Counted from the first letter of the stretch, positions 1-9,577 are shown. The stretch: DNA of 44,350 bases from Candidatus Woesearchaeota archaeon (GCA_018302105.1 JAGWAD010000008.1:1-44350); one strand, 5' to 3'. Made by a program: numbers and translations. The notes: generated from the letters alone by a model not told the origin.

Positions 1-1788
1 TGGAGTTGAAGTTTGGGAAGAATCTGGTGAAGTACCTGTGTTTGTTCCAGTTGTGCTTCCACTTGAACCAGTAGAAGAACTAGTTCCAGAAGTTTCCTGA
101 TTTACAATTATTGATAAAGTTGCAGTATTTATATTTGATGAAGCATCTGTTGCTGTACAAGTAATTGTTTTTGTTTCTGCTGTAGTTGGAGTGTATGAAG
201 CAGAACATGAATTGCTATTAGAAGAGCATATTGCTGTACCATCACTTGAAGTTACTGAAACTGTAGAAGGATTGTCATCTGAATATGTGCATGAAATTGT
301 AGTTGAAGATGATCTTGTAAAGGAAGTTCCTGCAGAAGATGTTAAAGAAATTCCTGTTGGTATAAATGTATCTGCGAATATAGTATAGTTGCTAAAACCA
401 TAAACATTAATTGAAACAGGATTACTTGCTAATTTTGTGCAAATTGTTGAAGGACATGAAGTTCCATCCTTATAAATAGTATATCTATTATTTGCTGTAA
501 AACTTTGCTGGAAAAATGTAAAATTTATTGTTTTGTTTAAATTTTGATATTTTGTGCTATTTAAAAAAACACTATTATTCAATATTAGAATATTATCTGC
601 TGCACCCAATGTTAAATCTTCGTATATTGTTAAATTTGTCTGGTTCCAAATTAAAATTGCAAAATCATTTTCATATGTCATTGTATTATATGTTATAATT
701 CCAGTTGAGTTTATATCTATAGTATTATTCCCGAATGTGTTGTTTAGTAAATGAACTCTTGCAGTTTCTTCTAGTTGTATGCCTACACTTGAATTTCTTA
801 TAATATTGTCTCTTAATGTATAATTAAGACCTGGAGTTACACTACCTAGAATATCTCTTACAAATCCAAAATAAAAACCATATGTGACATTAAAAATATC
901 ATTATTTGCTATTGTTATTCTCTTTTGGTTATTTGGAAAAGAATTATCGCCTATACCTTCTAAATCAATACCTGCAAATATCATATTTCTTAATGTATTA
1001 TTTATTAATGATGTATTGCCTACATTAATAAGCATAATTCCTATATATGTATTGTCAATTATATTATCTTTTATTGTTACATTGTTCAGATCTACAGTAA
1101 ATCCCCCAAAATTTAATTCTATTCCTATACTATATTTGTTAGGTATTGAAGTAGTATTAAATATATTATTTTGTATTATTGTAACATTTTCAAAAAAATT
1201 TCCATTAGAAGGTGCAAATTTTATCCCATTTGATCCTGATGGGTTACTACAGGCGCTGCAAGTAAAATTATAAAATGTGTTATCTTTAATAAAACCATTT
1301 ATTACATTTTTTAAAAATAATCCTTCAGCATAATTATTGCCTGTTGAGTTTAAATGTCTTATTGTATTATTTATAAATGTAAAATTATATGCGCTGCCGT
1401 GTGTATTGACTCCAATTCCTACCCCTTCAATTATACAATTTTTTATAGTTATATTAATTCTTGGACTTGGATTTGATAATGCTATTGCAGTATATTGTGC
1501 AATTTGATTATTGCTAGTTAATCCAGCTCCTGAGTAATTGCCAACTATAGCATTTCCTGCACAGTCCAATTCAATATTATCTGAAGTTATATTCAGAATT
1601 GTATTGTTGTGGCAACCAGTTAAAGTATCGGAAGCTGTTAATATCCTACTTGCATTTAAATTATCGCCACAAGTACAAGCAATATTTGCCCCACAAAGAC
1701 TGTTATATCCTGCGATTGAATAAAAAGAATTTAATATTAAAGAAACTACAAATAAAATAAAAATTGCTATTATTAGATTTGACCTCAT
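1..1788 (-). CDS. Secreted parallel beta-helix surface protein, C-terminus cut by window edge
   Basis: An open frame runs from ATG at 1788 to the window edge (596 codons, no stop), so this is the N-terminal part of a larger protein. Residues 1-27 form a signal peptide or membrane segment (MRSNLIIAIFILFVVSLIL). A long array follows with repeated Asn-rich rungs such as NNTIRHL, DNIIDNT and NNTLRNM, typical of right-handed beta-helix (NosD-like) repeats. After it comes an Ig-like segment with paired Cys (TISCTYSDDNPSTVSV) and a Ser/Thr/Gly-rich linker. Many N-x-S/T sites suggest surface glycosylation. A TATA-like element on the minus strand lies near 1813-1825. Function is likely adhesion or polysaccharide contact, but no catalytic motif is visible. 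Confidence 0.8.
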   Translation of the reverse strand, partial: MRSNLIIAIFILFVVSLILNSFYSIAGYNSLCGANIACTCGDNLNASRILTASDTLTGCHNNTILNITSDNIELDCAGNAIVGNYSGAGLTSNNQIAQYTAIALSNPSPRINITIKNCIIEGVGIGVNTHGSAYNFTFINNTIRHLNSTGNNYAEGLFLKNVINGFIKDNTFYNFTCSACSNPSGSNGIKFAPSNGNFFENVTIIQNNIFNTTSIPNKYSIGIELNFGGFTVDLNNVTIKDNIIDNTYIGIMLINVGNTSLINNTLRNMIFAGIDLEGIGDNSFPNNQKRITIANNDIFNVTYGFYFGFVRDILGSVTPGLNYTLRDNIIRNSSVGIQLEETARVHLLNNTFGNNTIDINSTGIITYNTMTYENDFAILIWNQTNLTIYEDLTLGAADNILILNNSVFLNSTKYQNLNKTINFTFFQQSFTANNRYTIYKDGTSCPSTICTKLASNPVSINVYGFSNYTIFADTFIPTGISLTSSAGTSFTRSSSTTISCTYSDDNPSTVSVTSSDGTAICSSNSNSCSASYTPTTAETKTITCTATDASSNINTATLSIIVNQETSGTSSSTGSSGSTTGTNTGTSPDSSQTSTP

Positions 1789-1827
1789 TTAAATATATTA
1801 AACTGTTTTTATTTATATAAATTGCTG

Positions 1828-3564
1828 TTATTCATTACAAAATTCCCTAAGGTCAATAGAAGTATTTGGCATGATTTGGTCTCTAAATTTTTCATCATTT
1901 TTTCCTCTGCATAGGACACTAATTTCTATTGGAGAACTACCACAACCATAAGAAATTATAGGTTCACTGCTTGAAGTTAACTGTGAGAGTTCTGGTGCTC
2001 TAAAAATAGTTTCGTTTTCATCTTTTATTGTAATCATCTCTATTTTTGGATGAACTAAAAATTCAACTCTGTTGTTTGGGTAATTACAGTTATTTTTTAG
2101 AAGTTTAACTTTTGTTGTATATTCATATGTTTCTTCTATTCCGATAACTCTTTCAGTTGGTATTGGTTTTGGAGTAACTAAGAAACTGGTACAACCTTTA
2201 TGATCATAGTCAAATGCTGCGATACCAAATGTGTCTATTGGTTTATTAAATATTTCTCCTGCAAATTTTCCTTGGTTTGTATATGATCCATCATTATTCA
2301 TAAGCAATAATAAATATTGATCTGATGCAGATTCCTGAGCTTGGCCTGATTGTAACACTACTTCTCTGCTCATATAAACTCCATTTGTTATTAATTTATC
2401 TAAAGAACCATTATTGTCAATATCCCTATTTTTATGATCCCATGATACTTGTTGAAATGGTACATGGCCATAGTTAATTAAGTCTGAATTGTCAGTAACA
2501 TTATTTTCTCTATCGATTGTTAATAAGATCATGTGGCTTGCTGCATCTGAGACACTTAAATTCACATTTCCAGTGTTATTTACATATTCAATTCCTAAGG
2601 CCATACTATTTATTATTCCGAAACCATGGTTTTTTTCAGCTCTTGCCTGTCTTATTTGATTTAAAGGAAGTTGTATAGGAATAAATTTCAAATCCTCTTC
2701 CTTTCCTTCAACTTCCCACAGGCATATTTCGTTTGTAAAAAAAGCAATATCTGCAACTTTGGCATAGAGATCATTTAATCCAAATTTTCTTCTGGAAACT
2801 AATGCTGAGCCATAATTCCTGGCATTGCTACAATTTCTTAGTTCTGCATAATCTTTTCTTTCAAAACTGCCATTTACCTTTTGAAGCAGCATTATATCGG
2901 GTGCAGCACTCTCATATGGAATAGGCTCTCCAGTCAATGTAACTGAAGCATCTATATCTATTTTTTTATTTTTATCTATATCAGCAAAATTAAGTGCAAA
3001 AATAATTTCTTTAAAAGGCCTATTAAAATTATAATCTATAAGTTCAAACTTTAAGTCTCCTAAATTTTTTAGAACTTGGAGCCTTGCTCCCCCTTCTTCG
3101 AAAGTTCCGCCCCCAGCTAAAACTATTTCTGATTTTTCATCATCAGTTAAATCAATTATAGATTGTGCGGTTATATTTTTAATAATAGGTATTTTATTTA
3201 TTATTAAATCTTCTAAGGGCAATGATGAATAAAATTTACCTCCACAATTAAAATATATATTTCCGTCGATAAGAACATCTGCCCAATCATCTCCGTTTAC
3301 ATAACCTACGGCTGCAGTCACTGATAAAGTTTCAGGGAGACCAACTTCTATTGTTACATCGCTAAAACCTGGTTGGACTTCATTGTCTAATGGGAATGTT
3401 TTTTCTTCTAAACTTTTTTTGTCCATTCTATGAATCATTTCACAATAATTGCTTCCATCTTTATTTAAACCCTTTATAACTTCTTTAGATGTATTTTCTG
3501 ATCCGCATCCGAATAAGCTTCCAGCTAATAGAAAACTGCCTAGAAACAATTCTTTTAATCTCAT
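1828..3564 (-). CDS. FG-GAP/VCBS-like repeat lipoprotein
   Basis: 578 aa. The N-terminus is a lipoprotein signal (LLAGSLFGC, Cys20), so the protein should be lipid-anchored outside the cell. From about residue 67 it carries FG-GAP/VCBS-type units: GFSDVTIEVGL then VGYVNGDDWADVLIDG, and later FADIDKNKKIDIDAS and WDHKNRDIDNNGSLDKLITNG. These resemble the D-x-D/N-x-D/N-G calcium loops of beta-propeller surface proteins. An SD-like GGTAGGTAG lies just before the ATG. It is codirectional with the upstream beta-helix gene but separated from it by a gap holding that gene's own promoter. Ligand unknown. Confidence 0.8.
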   Translation of the reverse strand: MRLKELFLGSFLLAGSLFGCGSENTSKEVIKGLNKDGSNYCEMIHRMDKKSLEEKTFPLDNEVQPGFSDVTIEVGLPETLSVTAAVGYVNGDDWADVLIDGNIYFNCGGKFYSSLPLEDLIINKIPIIKNITAQSIIDLTDDEKSEIVLAGGGTFEEGGARLQVLKNLGDLKFELIDYNFNRPFKEIIFALNFADIDKNKKIDIDASVTLTGEPIPYESAAPDIMLLQKVNGSFERKDYAELRNCSNARNYGSALVSRRKFGLNDLYAKVADIAFFTNEICLWEVEGKEEDLKFIPIQLPLNQIRQARAEKNHGFGIINSMALGIEYVNNTGNVNLSVSDAASHMILLTIDRENNVTDNSDLINYGHVPFQQVSWDHKNRDIDNNGSLDKLITNGVYMSREVVLQSGQAQESASDQYLLLLMNNDGSYTNQGKFAGEIFNKPIDTFGIAAFDYDHKGCTSFLVTPKPIPTERVIGIEETYEYTTKVKLLKNNCNYPNNRVEFLVHPKIEMITIKDENETIFRAPELSQLTSSSEPIISYGCGSSPIEISVLCRGKNDEKFRDQIMPNTSIDLREFCNE

Positions 3565-3671
3565 TTTACTACCTACCTAAATGAAAGTATAAGATCATTA
3601 ATTATTTAAAACTTACTTTTCCACCTAAATTTCAATGAATTAAAAAATTAAATTAAAAAATAAAAGAAAAA

Positions 3672-4040
3672 TTATGCTTCATGAGCTAATGAATAAATTG
3701 CCCTTAAAGCTACTACTATTGTTGCAGGAACTACAAATACAACTATTGCATTTAAAATTCTTGCAAGCGGAGCACCAACAACCTGGACACTTCCTAAAAC
3801 ATTTCCACCGAAGCTATTTACTATTACTAGAGATACGACTGCTAGTAAGAAACTTGTTGTTTCGCCTGATGTTATATTTAGGAAACCTACAACCAGACCT
3901 AATACTATAAGTACTGAAGTCAAACCTGGTCCAAGTGGCCAAAATCCTGCTAAAATGGATAATACTATGCCCAATAAGAATAACCAAAATCCTACTCTTT
4001 GTGCATTGCCACCCATACTACTTTCTTCTTTTTTAGCCAT
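3672..4040 (-). CDS. Small four-helix integral membrane protein
   Basis: 122 aa with about four hydrophobic segments (residues about 17-35, 37-57, 62-80 and 94-115). The basic N-terminus MAKKEESSMGGNAQR is probably cytoplasmic. The start is fixed by a near-perfect Shine-Dalgarno GGAGGTG (complement of 4046-4052) a few bases before the ATG, one of the strongest in the window, suggesting high expression. Gly-rich helices (GIVLSILAGFWPLGPGL) pack like small membrane proteins of unknown function. I do not recognise the family. Confidence 0.8.
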   Translation of the reverse strand: MAKKEESSMGGNAQRVGFWLFLLGIVLSILAGFWPLGPGLTSVLIVLGLVVGFLNITSGETTSFLLAVVSLVIVNSFGGNVLGSVQVVGAPLARILNAIVVFVVPATIVVALRAIYSLAHEA

Positions 4041-4081
4041 TATTACACCTCCATTGTTATTTTTAGTATAATTTTTATTTT

Positions 4082-4097
4082 TAAAAATCGATTTTTA
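4082..4097. promoter_or_regulatory. 16-bp AT-rich palindrome upstream of the membrane protein gene
   Basis: TAAAAATCGATTTTTA is a perfect inverted repeat 42-57 bases upstream of the ATG at 4040. A TATA-like TTATA lies between them near 4065-4072. It could be an operator, or part of the termination signal of the radical SAM gene side. In a genome this AT-rich such palindromes arise by chance fairly often. Confidence 0.3.
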
Positions 4098-4131
4098 TGT
4101 ATATAAATGTTTTTTTGTTACTTTAGAATGA

Positions 4132-5139
4132 TTATATTTCTTTTGCCAAATATATACTATCTTTAGTATCTAATATTCTTATATTTACTATATCCCCAAT
4201 GTTTTTATTACACTCAAAAACAGTAATACACCTATTATCTGCTTGTGCTATCATTTCTCCTTTAATCCAGCCAGGCATAATTACTCGTGCTTTTAATTTA
4301 TCTCCCTTCCTGAAGACTAAAGGAATACGTTTTGATCTAGAAATTTTAAAATCTATTGGTCCTAATTTTAATTTAATATCATATTTCTTTTCTAATTCTC
4401 CTAATTTCCTGTAAAATTTAAACCAACTTATTTCTTTTGTCTTTTTTTCTTTTCTTGAATATCTAAATACTTCATATTTTTGTATTGAAATTTTGCAATT
4501 TAATTTCTTTGCTAATTGTATTATATCTTCAATATCCTTATCATTAAATCCAGGAAGCCATACAGGTGTTAAATTTAATTCTATTTTTGAATTATTAATT
4601 AAATCTAATGTTTTTAATATTTTATCTACATTATAATAATCTGAACCGAATAAATATTTTGAAAATTCTGGATTTACTGAATGTATAGAAAAATTTATTC
4701 TGTCTAAACTAGCAGCTGCTAAATCGTTAATTCGAATTTCGGATAAGAGACTTCCGTTGGACTGCATTGTTACTTGTTCTATTCCTGGAAGTGATTTCAT
4801 TGCTTTAACCAATTCAACTATTTTTGGATAAGCTGAAGGTTCTCCTACAGAATCAATATTAATCTGATTTACTAAATTATCTTTTAATCTTATTGTTTCT
4901 TTAATCCAGTCTATTAAATAATCTAATTCAACTTCATAATTATATAAATGGTTTAGAGAATTTGCTGATGTAGAACAAAAAGAACATTTCATATTACATG
5001 CTGTTGAAGCTCTAATCTGCAATAATGATGAACCGCGATCAATAATTCCAATATGTATTAAACCTAGTAGTGGAATCTTTGATTTTCTATCTATCTTGAT
5101 TAATTTATTTTCTGGTTTTATTATTTGTAATTCTTCCAT
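4132..5139 (-). CDS. Radical SAM protein with C-terminal TRAM-like domain
   Basis: 335 aa. The CxxxCxxC motif that ligates the 4Fe-4S cluster is at C48-C52-C55 (ACNMKCSFCS). The downstream pattern IDSVGEPSAYPKIVEL is the SAM-binding GEP element of MoaA-like radical SAM enzymes, followed by a TIM-barrel-like region to about residue 260. The last about 60 residues (KARVIMPGWIKGEMIAQADN onward) look like a small beta-barrel of the TRAM/OB type, which suggests an RNA substrate, but this is inference. A TATA element near 5163-5170 places the transcript start at or near the ATG. Substrate unknown; it may be an uncharacterised archaeal radical SAM group rather than MoaA itself. Confidence 0.8.
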   Translation of the reverse strand: MEELQIIKPENKLIKIDRKSKIPLLGLIHIGIIDRGSSLLQIRASTACNMKCSFCSTSANSLNHLYNYEVELDYLIDWIKETIRLKDNLVNQINIDSVGEPSAYPKIVELVKAMKSLPGIEQVTMQSNGSLLSEIRINDLAAASLDRINFSIHSVNPEFSKYLFGSDYYNVDKILKTLDLINNSKIELNLTPVWLPGFNDKDIEDIIQLAKKLNCKISIQKYEVFRYSRKEKKTKEISWFKFYRKLGELEKKYDIKLKLGPIDFKISRSKRIPLVFRKGDKLKARVIMPGWIKGEMIAQADNRCITVFECNKNIGDIVNIRILDTKDSIYLAKEI

Positions 5140-5227
5140 ATATAATTAATAAAGAAAAAGATTATAAATGTTGATATTGACATTTAATAATGCAAGACTT
5201 AACATTAATTGAAAAATTATGATTAGA

Positions 5228-5656
5228 TTATATTTTAAATTCTAAAGGATCGATTCTTTTAATAAAACTTATCTTGTCAAAATCTGAATCTGCAGAAATA
5301 ATTTCAAATGTAGAATTTAATTCCATTGTGGCAACATGTATAAAGTCCATTGTTGATATTTTAAAATCATATTTAGATGCATGTTTTATAATTAAGAAAT
5401 TAAGGTCATACCAAACTATTGGTAAATTTAATATCGCATCAATATTATCTTCAATCTTAAGAATTTCTTTATTTTCTTTTTCAAATATATGGTTAATCTT
5501 ATTTAAGACATTTAATATTTCAATTAAAACCATGATAGAACAACAAACTTCTAATTTTTTATTTTGAATTTGCTCTAAAATATTTTTACATTTATTTCCA
5601 TATTTAGAATTATTTTCTATAGCATAAATTATTACATTTGTATCTAAATATTTCAT
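5228..5656 (-). CDS. vapC: PIN-domain toxin, VapC type
   Basis: 142 aa, normal length for a PIN-domain endoribonuclease. The acidic metal-binding residues are visible: D5 (YLDTN), E46 (LIEILN), D104 (TMDFIHVA) and D123-D127 (SADSDFD). It overlaps the upstream antitoxin gene by 4 nt (ATGA-type), so the two are translationally coupled. VapC toxins cleave tRNA or rRNA; the target here is unknown. No truncation is seen, so the module is probably active. Confidence 0.88.
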   Translation of the reverse strand: MKYLDTNVIIYAIENNSKYGNKCKNILEQIQNKKLEVCCSIMVLIEILNVLNKINHIFEKENKEILKIEDNIDAILNLPIVWYDLNFLIIKHASKYDFKISTMDFIHVATMELNSTFEIISADSDFDKISFIKRIDPLEFKI

Positions 5657-5877
5657 ATTTCTTCTCTTATTTCTCTTACTAATTTCACTGCATCAAAATT
5701 AGCCTTAAACTGTGACGTCAGGAACTTGACAGGGTCTTTAATTTTTTTCTTTACATCAATTATTACCATACCTTTAATTGTATGCCATTCTACACTATCT
5801 CCTGGTTTTATGCCCAACATATTCCGTACTTCATTAGGTATTGTTGTTTGACCTTTACTTGTAATTTTAGTTTCCAT
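5653..5877 (-). CDS. vapB: AbrB/MazE-type antitoxin, VapB
   Basis: 74 aa. Residues 1-45 are a swapped-hairpin AbrB domain (KITSKGQTTIPNEVRNMLGI then KPGDSVEWH), which binds DNA as a dimer. The C-terminal tail from about residue 47 would wrap the VapC toxin. It is first in a two-gene operon and probably autoregulates through the palindrome 3 bases upstream of its start codon. Confidence 0.88.
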   Translation of the reverse strand: METKITSKGQTTIPNEVRNMLGIKPGDSVEWHTIKGMVIIDVKKKIKDPVKFLTSQFKANFDAVKLVREIREEI

Positions 5878-5880
5878 AAA

Positions 5881-5910
5881 GTATTACTAGTAATACCCAT
5901 TTATATATCT
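5881..5910 (-). promoter_or_regulatory. vapBC promoter with palindromic operator
   Basis: GTATTACTAGTAATAC (5881-5896) is a perfect 16-bp palindrome starting 3 bases upstream of the vapB ATG. A TATA element (AGATATATAA on the minus strand, 5901-5910) lies about 25-28 bases before the ATG, so the transcript should be leaderless. The palindrome covers the transcription start, where a bound VapB or VapBC complex would block RNA polymerase. Confidence 0.65.
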
Positions 5911-6100
5911 TCCTAAATTAAACAATATATTTTATAGAAAAAATGTAAATGTTAATCTATAAAAATCCAGAAAAAATTTTAAAATTAGAAAAATTGTATT
6001 TTTATTCATATTTAGAAATTTGGTTAAATAAGACATACTATCCCCCACTTATAATGTTTTCTACAATAAAGTTAATAAATAATCGAGAGATTTGCTTTTT

Positions 6101-9100
6101 ATGTTATTAGGAAATATAATAAAAAAAAGCGGGACAAATAATTTTGTATTCTTAGTTAAAGGCAATGCTAAGAAATTTATGTATGTCCAGACTAAACATC
6201 TGGATGGTTATGAGGTATTATCACAAATTGTTGAGATAGAAAAAGAAGGACAAGAGACAGTAGCTAAATGTAATGTGTTGGGATATAGAGATAAAGATGG
6301 TATTTTGAAGAATTTACGAACACCCTTAGAACCTGGGAGCGAAATTACTTATGCAGAAGATAAATTTGTCAGCGAAATTTTAGGTTTAGAGAAAAATGAA
6401 AAAGGGGCATATATCGGGGTATTGGAGGACAGAGAAAATATTAAAGTTTATTTAGATTTGAACAAATTAATTACAAAACATGTTGCTGTAATTGCTAAAA
6501 GTGGTGCTGGAAAAAGTTTTACTGTTTCTACAATATTGGAAGAAATTTTAGATAAAAATATTCCTGTTGTTGTTATAGATCCTCATGGAGAATATAATAG
6601 TTTAAAATATCCAAGTGATAAAAAAGAACATTTGAAAAGGTTTGGACTTGAACCTAAGGCTTATTTTAAAAACGTAGTTGAATATAGTCCGGATATACAA
6701 AAAAATCCAGAAGCAAGACCTTTGAAATTAAGTGGTAAGAATTTATCTGGAGCAGAATTAATGCATTTACTTCCTGCTAAACTATCGAGTAGCCAGATTG
6801 GATTATTATATAGTGCGCTAAGTGATGTTGCAAGGGAAGCTGATTTTGATCAATTGATGATGAGTTTACAAGCTGAAGAAAATAATGCTAAATGGGTTTT
6901 AATAAATATTATTGATTACTTGAAGAAATTAAATATTTTTTCAGATGTTCACACAAGTGTAAATGAATTAGTTAATGTTGGTAGGTGCACAATAATAAAT
7001 TTAAGAGGTGTTCCAACTGAAGTACAAGAAGTAATTGTATATAAGGTTGTTAGTGATTTATTTAATGCAAGAAAACAAGGGATGATTCCTCCTTTCTTTT
7101 TGGTAATAGAAGAAGCTCATGCATTTTGTTTAACTGAAGATACCAAAATTTTGACATCAAATGGGAATAAACCAATTTCGAAATTAACTAATGTAGATAA
7201 TATAGCAACTATTAATTTTAATACAGGAACTTTTGAATATAAACCAATTTCGAAAATTCATAATTCAAACCTCAGTGAAGTTTATGAAATAAAAACTAAA
7301 TTTGGTAATATTATTGAAACTACTAAGGATCATCCATTTTTTAGTAGAGAGGGTTATGTTTGTGCATCTGGGCTTGATCATATTGCAATACCTATTGAAT
7401 TTTCTTATAATATGTCTAATGATTCTATTAAAGCCCGTTTGGCAGGCCATATTTTGAGCGATGGTTGGATGGAAACAAGGGGTGGTGTTGGTTTTTCTGG
7501 CAAATATCAAGATATGTTAAAAATTAAAAAAGATTTAGAATTATTGGGTTATAAGTCTACTAAAATTTCTGAAAGAAAAAGTATTTCTAAAATTGATTCA
7601 CTTGATTATGGCATTCTTATTGTTAAGGGAAAAGGTTGTTCATTTACAACAGGTATTGAGTGTTTTAAATTATTTAAAGAACTGGGTTTACCTATTGGAA
7701 GAAAAGTTTTACAACCATACTTGGTACCTAAATTTGTTTTATTTGGCTCTAATCATGTCAAAGCTGAATTTTTAGCTGCATTGATGGGTGGAGATGGATA
7801 TAAACCTAGAATTAAAACTAAAAATATAGATGTAATTAGGATTTCTTTTTCTAAAATTATAGAATTAAAGTCAAATGCTGGAGAATTTGTTAGTCAAATT
7901 ATAGGTTTGTTTAATTCTTTAGGTATAAATGCAACTTTTTGGATTAGAAATGGAAACCTTAGAAAAACAGATAATAAAAAAACTTTGAAATTTATTATTG
8001 ATATTTTAAATAATAGTTTAAATATATGTAAATTTTTATCTTTAGTTGGTTATAGATATTGCAAAGAAAAGGAAGATTTATCTAGAAAGATTTATTATTA
8101 TTATTTAGATAAAATAATAGAATCTACTAAAAGAGATGACCTGAGAAAAAAAATATTAAAGATTAGATCTGATACTGGTTATGGTAAGATAAAATTAGCA
8201 AAAATGTTTAACTTATCTCCTAACCTTGTAAAATGGTGGATTTATGATTTTAAAATTGCTAAGAAAGTAGATTCTCCTAACGTTGGTAGAAATTTTCCTA
8301 ATTTTTATAATTGGTGCAAAAAATATACAGACCTTATGTTTATTTTTGATCCTATATTAACTAAAGAACTTAAAGGTTTTAAAAAAGTCTATAATATTTC
8401 TTTACCCAATAATAATTTCATTGCAAATAATTGTTTAGTTCATAATTGTCCTGAGAGAAGTTTTGGAGAAGTAAAAAGTTCTTCTATATTGAGACAGGTT
8501 TTGGCTGAGGGAAGAAAATTTGGACTTGGTGTAGCAATTGTATCACAAAGACCTGCCAGACTTGATAAGACTGTTTTAAGTCAGTGTAATACACAAATAA
8601 TAATGAAAGTTACTAATCCCAATGATTTACGTTCTATAAGCTCAGGTGTGGAAGGAATTACTTCTGAAACTGAAGGCGAAATTATTAATTTACATGTGGG
8701 TAGTGCATTGATTGCAGGAATTGCTGATACTCCTTTATTTATTCAAGTCAGGCCAAGGAAAACAAGACATGGTGGAGAAGCAGTCGATATTGTTGGAACT
8801 TTTAGTGGAGTAAAGATCGAGAATTCGGCAAGCGCAATAAACGGAATTGTGACTGGCAATATAGACATAACGACTAGCGATAATAAATATTCAAATGAAT
8901 CTGGAAAAACAAAAGAAGTATTAAGTATAGTGAGGCCTAAAGTGAGTAAGGAAGATATAAGATTACTAGTTAATAAGAAAATAAAAAATCTCAAATCTAT
9001 ACTTGTTCCATGTTCTTTTATAATCTGCAAGGATAAAAATTTTGAATTTAATTTATTAATCAATTTAGTCAATGGTAATATAATTACAGATATTGAGAGG

Positions 9101-9508
9101 GGAACTGGAAAACCAATTGATCTGCCATTTGATAAACTATCTGAAAAAGAATCTAAATTACTTGGACTTGTAAGCGGGTTAAAAAAAGAATTTACTGCTG
9201 CTGATTTATTTGCAAAGTCTGGTATGATGTTTTCTGAAGTTTATGACATTATAAATAATTTAGTCAAAAAAGGATTTTTTGTTAAAAATGGTAGCAATTA
9301 TAATTTAAGTGAAGAATTTAATGTTTTTTTGAATCTGAAAGATTATGCTTCATATGAGAAAAATGAATTTATTGGAATGGAATATGATGAGAAAATGGAA
9401 ACTAAATTTAATCCTAATAATTTTATTAATTTATTAAAGAGATTTGTTAATGTGATTAATTATAAAGATTGTTTTATTGTAAAATATGATGTTGAGTATG
9501 AAAGATAA
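6101..9508 (+). CDS. herA: HerA-type hexameric DNA translocase ATPase, intein-containing
   Basis: 1135-aa precursor, 695 aa after removal of the 440-aa intein. The N-terminal HAS-barrel region leads to Walker A (AKSGAGKS, about residues 132-139). Walker B (FFLVIEEAHAF) ends at residue 342, where the intein begins. After the intein come CPERSFGEVKSSSILRQ and the arginine-finger-like VSQRPARL. HerA works with the NurA nuclease in DNA end resection; nurA is not in the window. I prefer ATG 6101 over an in-frame TTG at 6092 because a TATA-like element near 6072-6080 sits about 25 bases upstream of it. A long C-terminal part (about residues 950-1135) has a winged-helix-like segment (FTAADLFAKSGMMFSEVYD). 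Confidence 0.88.
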   Translation: MLLGNIIKKSGTNNFVFLVKGNAKKFMYVQTKHLDGYEVLSQIVEIEKEGQETVAKCNVLGYRDKDGILKNLRTPLEPGSEITYAEDKFVSEILGLEKNEKGAYIGVLEDRENIKVYLDLNKLITKHVAVIAKSGAGKSFTVSTILEEILDKNIPVVVIDPHGEYNSLKYPSDKKEHLKRFGLEPKAYFKNVVEYSPDIQKNPEARPLKLSGKNLSGAELMHLLPAKLSSSQIGLLYSALSDVAREADFDQLMMSLQAEENNAKWVLINIIDYLKKLNIFSDVHTSVNELVNVGRCTIINLRGVPTEVQEVIVYKVVSDLFNARKQGMIPPFFLVIEEAHAFCLTEDTKILTSNGNKPISKLTNVDNIATINFNTGTFEYKPISKIHNSNLSEVYEIKTKFGNIIETTKDHPFFSREGYVCASGLDHIAIPIEFSYNMSNDSIKARLAGHILSDGWMETRGGVGFSGKYQDMLKIKKDLELLGYKSTKISERKSISKIDSLDYGILIVKGKGCSFTTGIECFKLFKELGLPIGRKVLQPYLVPKFVLFGSNHVKAEFLAALMGGDGYKPRIKTKNIDVIRISFSKIIELKSNAGEFVSQIIGLFNSLGINATFWIRNGNLRKTDNKKTLKFIIDILNNSLNICKFLSLVGYRYCKEKEDLSRKIYYYYLDKIIESTKRDDLRKKILKIRSDTGYGKIKLAKMFNLSPNLVKWWIYDFKIAKKVDSPNVGRNFPNFYNWCKKYTDLMFIFDPILTKELKGFKKVYNISLPNNNFIANNCLVHNCPERSFGEVKSSSILRQVLAEGRKFGLGVAIVSQRPARLDKTVLSQCNTQIIMKVTNPNDLRSISSGVEGITSETEGEIINLHVGSALIAGIADTPLFIQVRPRKTRHGGEAVDIVGTFSGVKIENSASAINGIVTGNIDITTSDNKYSNESGKTKEVLSIVRPKVSKEDIRLLVNKKIKNLKSILVPCSFIICKDKNFEFNLLINLVNGNIITDIERGTGKPIDLPFDKLSEKESKLLGLVSGLKKEFTAADLFAKSGMMFSEVYDIINNLVKKGFFVKNGSNYNLSEEFNVFLNLKDYASYEKNEFIGMEYDEKMETKFNPNNFINLLKRFVNVINYKDCFIVKYDVEYER
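7127..8446 (+). other. Intein in HerA with LAGLIDADG endonuclease
   Basis: 440 codons encoding a full intein. It starts with Cys1 (CLTEDTKILTSNG, block A). Block B is ETTKDHPFFS (TxxH), the C-terminal blocks are KVYNISLPNNNFIANN and LVHN, and the +1 extein residue is Cys. Two LAGLIDADG helices are present (LAGHILSDGWM and LAALMGGDGYK), so the homing endonuclease looks intact. An extra helix-turn-helix-like segment (GKIKLAKMFNLSPNLVKWWI) lies between endonuclease and C-terminal splicing blocks. The insertion falls directly after the Walker B glutamates, so the ATPase cannot form without splicing. Confidence 0.92.
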
Positions 9509-9577
9509 GCCAGTATTTAGAAATATTTTCTAAAAAATTTGGAAAAGATTAATAAACTTTAAATTCGTTATTAATTT

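Noticed and set aside
191-1723. Several plus-strand open frames opposite the beta-helix gene
   Set aside because: They are antisense to a continuous 596-codon frame with signal peptide and repeats, and their translations show no domain features.
5949-6110. 53-codon plus-strand frame before herA
   Set aside because: It covers the herA promoter and start, has a random AT-driven composition and no ribosome-binding site.
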